Below are positions 34,111 through 34,187 of a DNA stretch of 34,187 nt, piece after piece (position 1 is the first letter of the stretch; each line of letters opens with the position of its first letter). Source of the DNA: Arcobacter sp. CECT 8985 (GTDB taxonomy: Bacteria > Campylobacterota > Campylobacteria > Campylobacterales > Arcobacteraceae); the NCBI RefSeq assembly GCF_004116495.1, contig NZ_PDKC01000028.1, positions 1 to 34,187 on the forward strand, read 5' to 3'. The position numbers and the translations under genes are program-made. The notes beneath the pieces were generated by a model. That model was not told where the DNA came from, made no database searches, and saw only the letters and a program-made list of their open reading frames with translations.

Positions 34111-34187
34111 ATGAGAATTAATACAAATGCTGCTTCATTAGTTGCACAAGAAGCTTCAACAAATACAACAAAAAACTTAAATAGCTC
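34111..34187 (+). CDS. Second flagellin gene, N-terminal fragment (runs off the right edge)
   Basis: The visible 25 codons read MRINTNAASLVAQEASTNT and continue, closely matching the N-terminus of the first flagellin (MRINTNTASLMAQEANTNT). It is therefore a paralogue arranged in tandem, about 470 bases downstream. The ribosome binding site AAGGA (34100-34104) lies within a possible sequestering stem. Nothing can be said about the rest of the protein. Confidence 0.93.
   Translation, partial: MRINTNAASLVAQEASTNTTKNLNS

Overview
The window is low-GC chromosomal DNA of a Campylobacterota member, most likely the Arcobacteraceae (Arcobacter sensu lato). The support is indirect: strong A+T bias, a histidine kinase with the HQWRQPLNN signature common in this phylum, a short flagellin without a central variable domain, and the gene order glmU-coaBC-uppS-prepilin peptidase-LptF/G permease-truA, which I recall from Campylobacter jejuni. 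No rRNA, tRNA, CRISPR array, insertion sequence or prophage was seen.

Left part (1-6300): the 5' end of a class I fumarase gene, then a periplasmic thioredoxin-dsbD operon, a convergent pair of rhodanese-like genes (one with the catalytic Cys, one exported without it), two small unknown genes, psd and the lipoprotein transglycosylase mltA. Several neighbouring genes overlap at their 3' ends or share terminators.

Heat-shock block (6303-10060): hrcA-grpE-dnaK followed by a small zinc-ribbon-like membrane protein in the same run. A consensus promoter with an overlapping CIRCE operator lies upstream and shows that hrcA starts downstream of its first possible ATG.

Middle (10166-18980): a threonine aldolase and a DUF302 protein on the plus strand; an MFS transporter whose stop codon abuts the start of a PLD-nuclease/SF2-helicase/DUF3427 protein on the minus strand; and a TAXI-type TRAP transporter (binding protein plus fused permease) with an intercistronic hairpin.

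Right part (18976-31548): ten closely spaced minus-strand genes that may form one transcription unit: SUV3-like helicase, ankyrin-repeat protein, glmU, coaBC, uppS, prepilin peptidase, LptF/G permease, truA, histidine kinase, response regulator. They serve UDP-GlcNAc, CoA, undecaprenyl and LPS-export functions, with a two-component system at the end, next to the TRAP genes.

End (31604-34187): trmA with an RlmD-like set of four cysteines, a short flagellin, a 64-residue basic protein, and the start of a second flagellin. The second flagellin has a structured leader with two mutually exclusive hairpins around its ribosome binding site, the strongest candidate here for an undescribed regulatory element.
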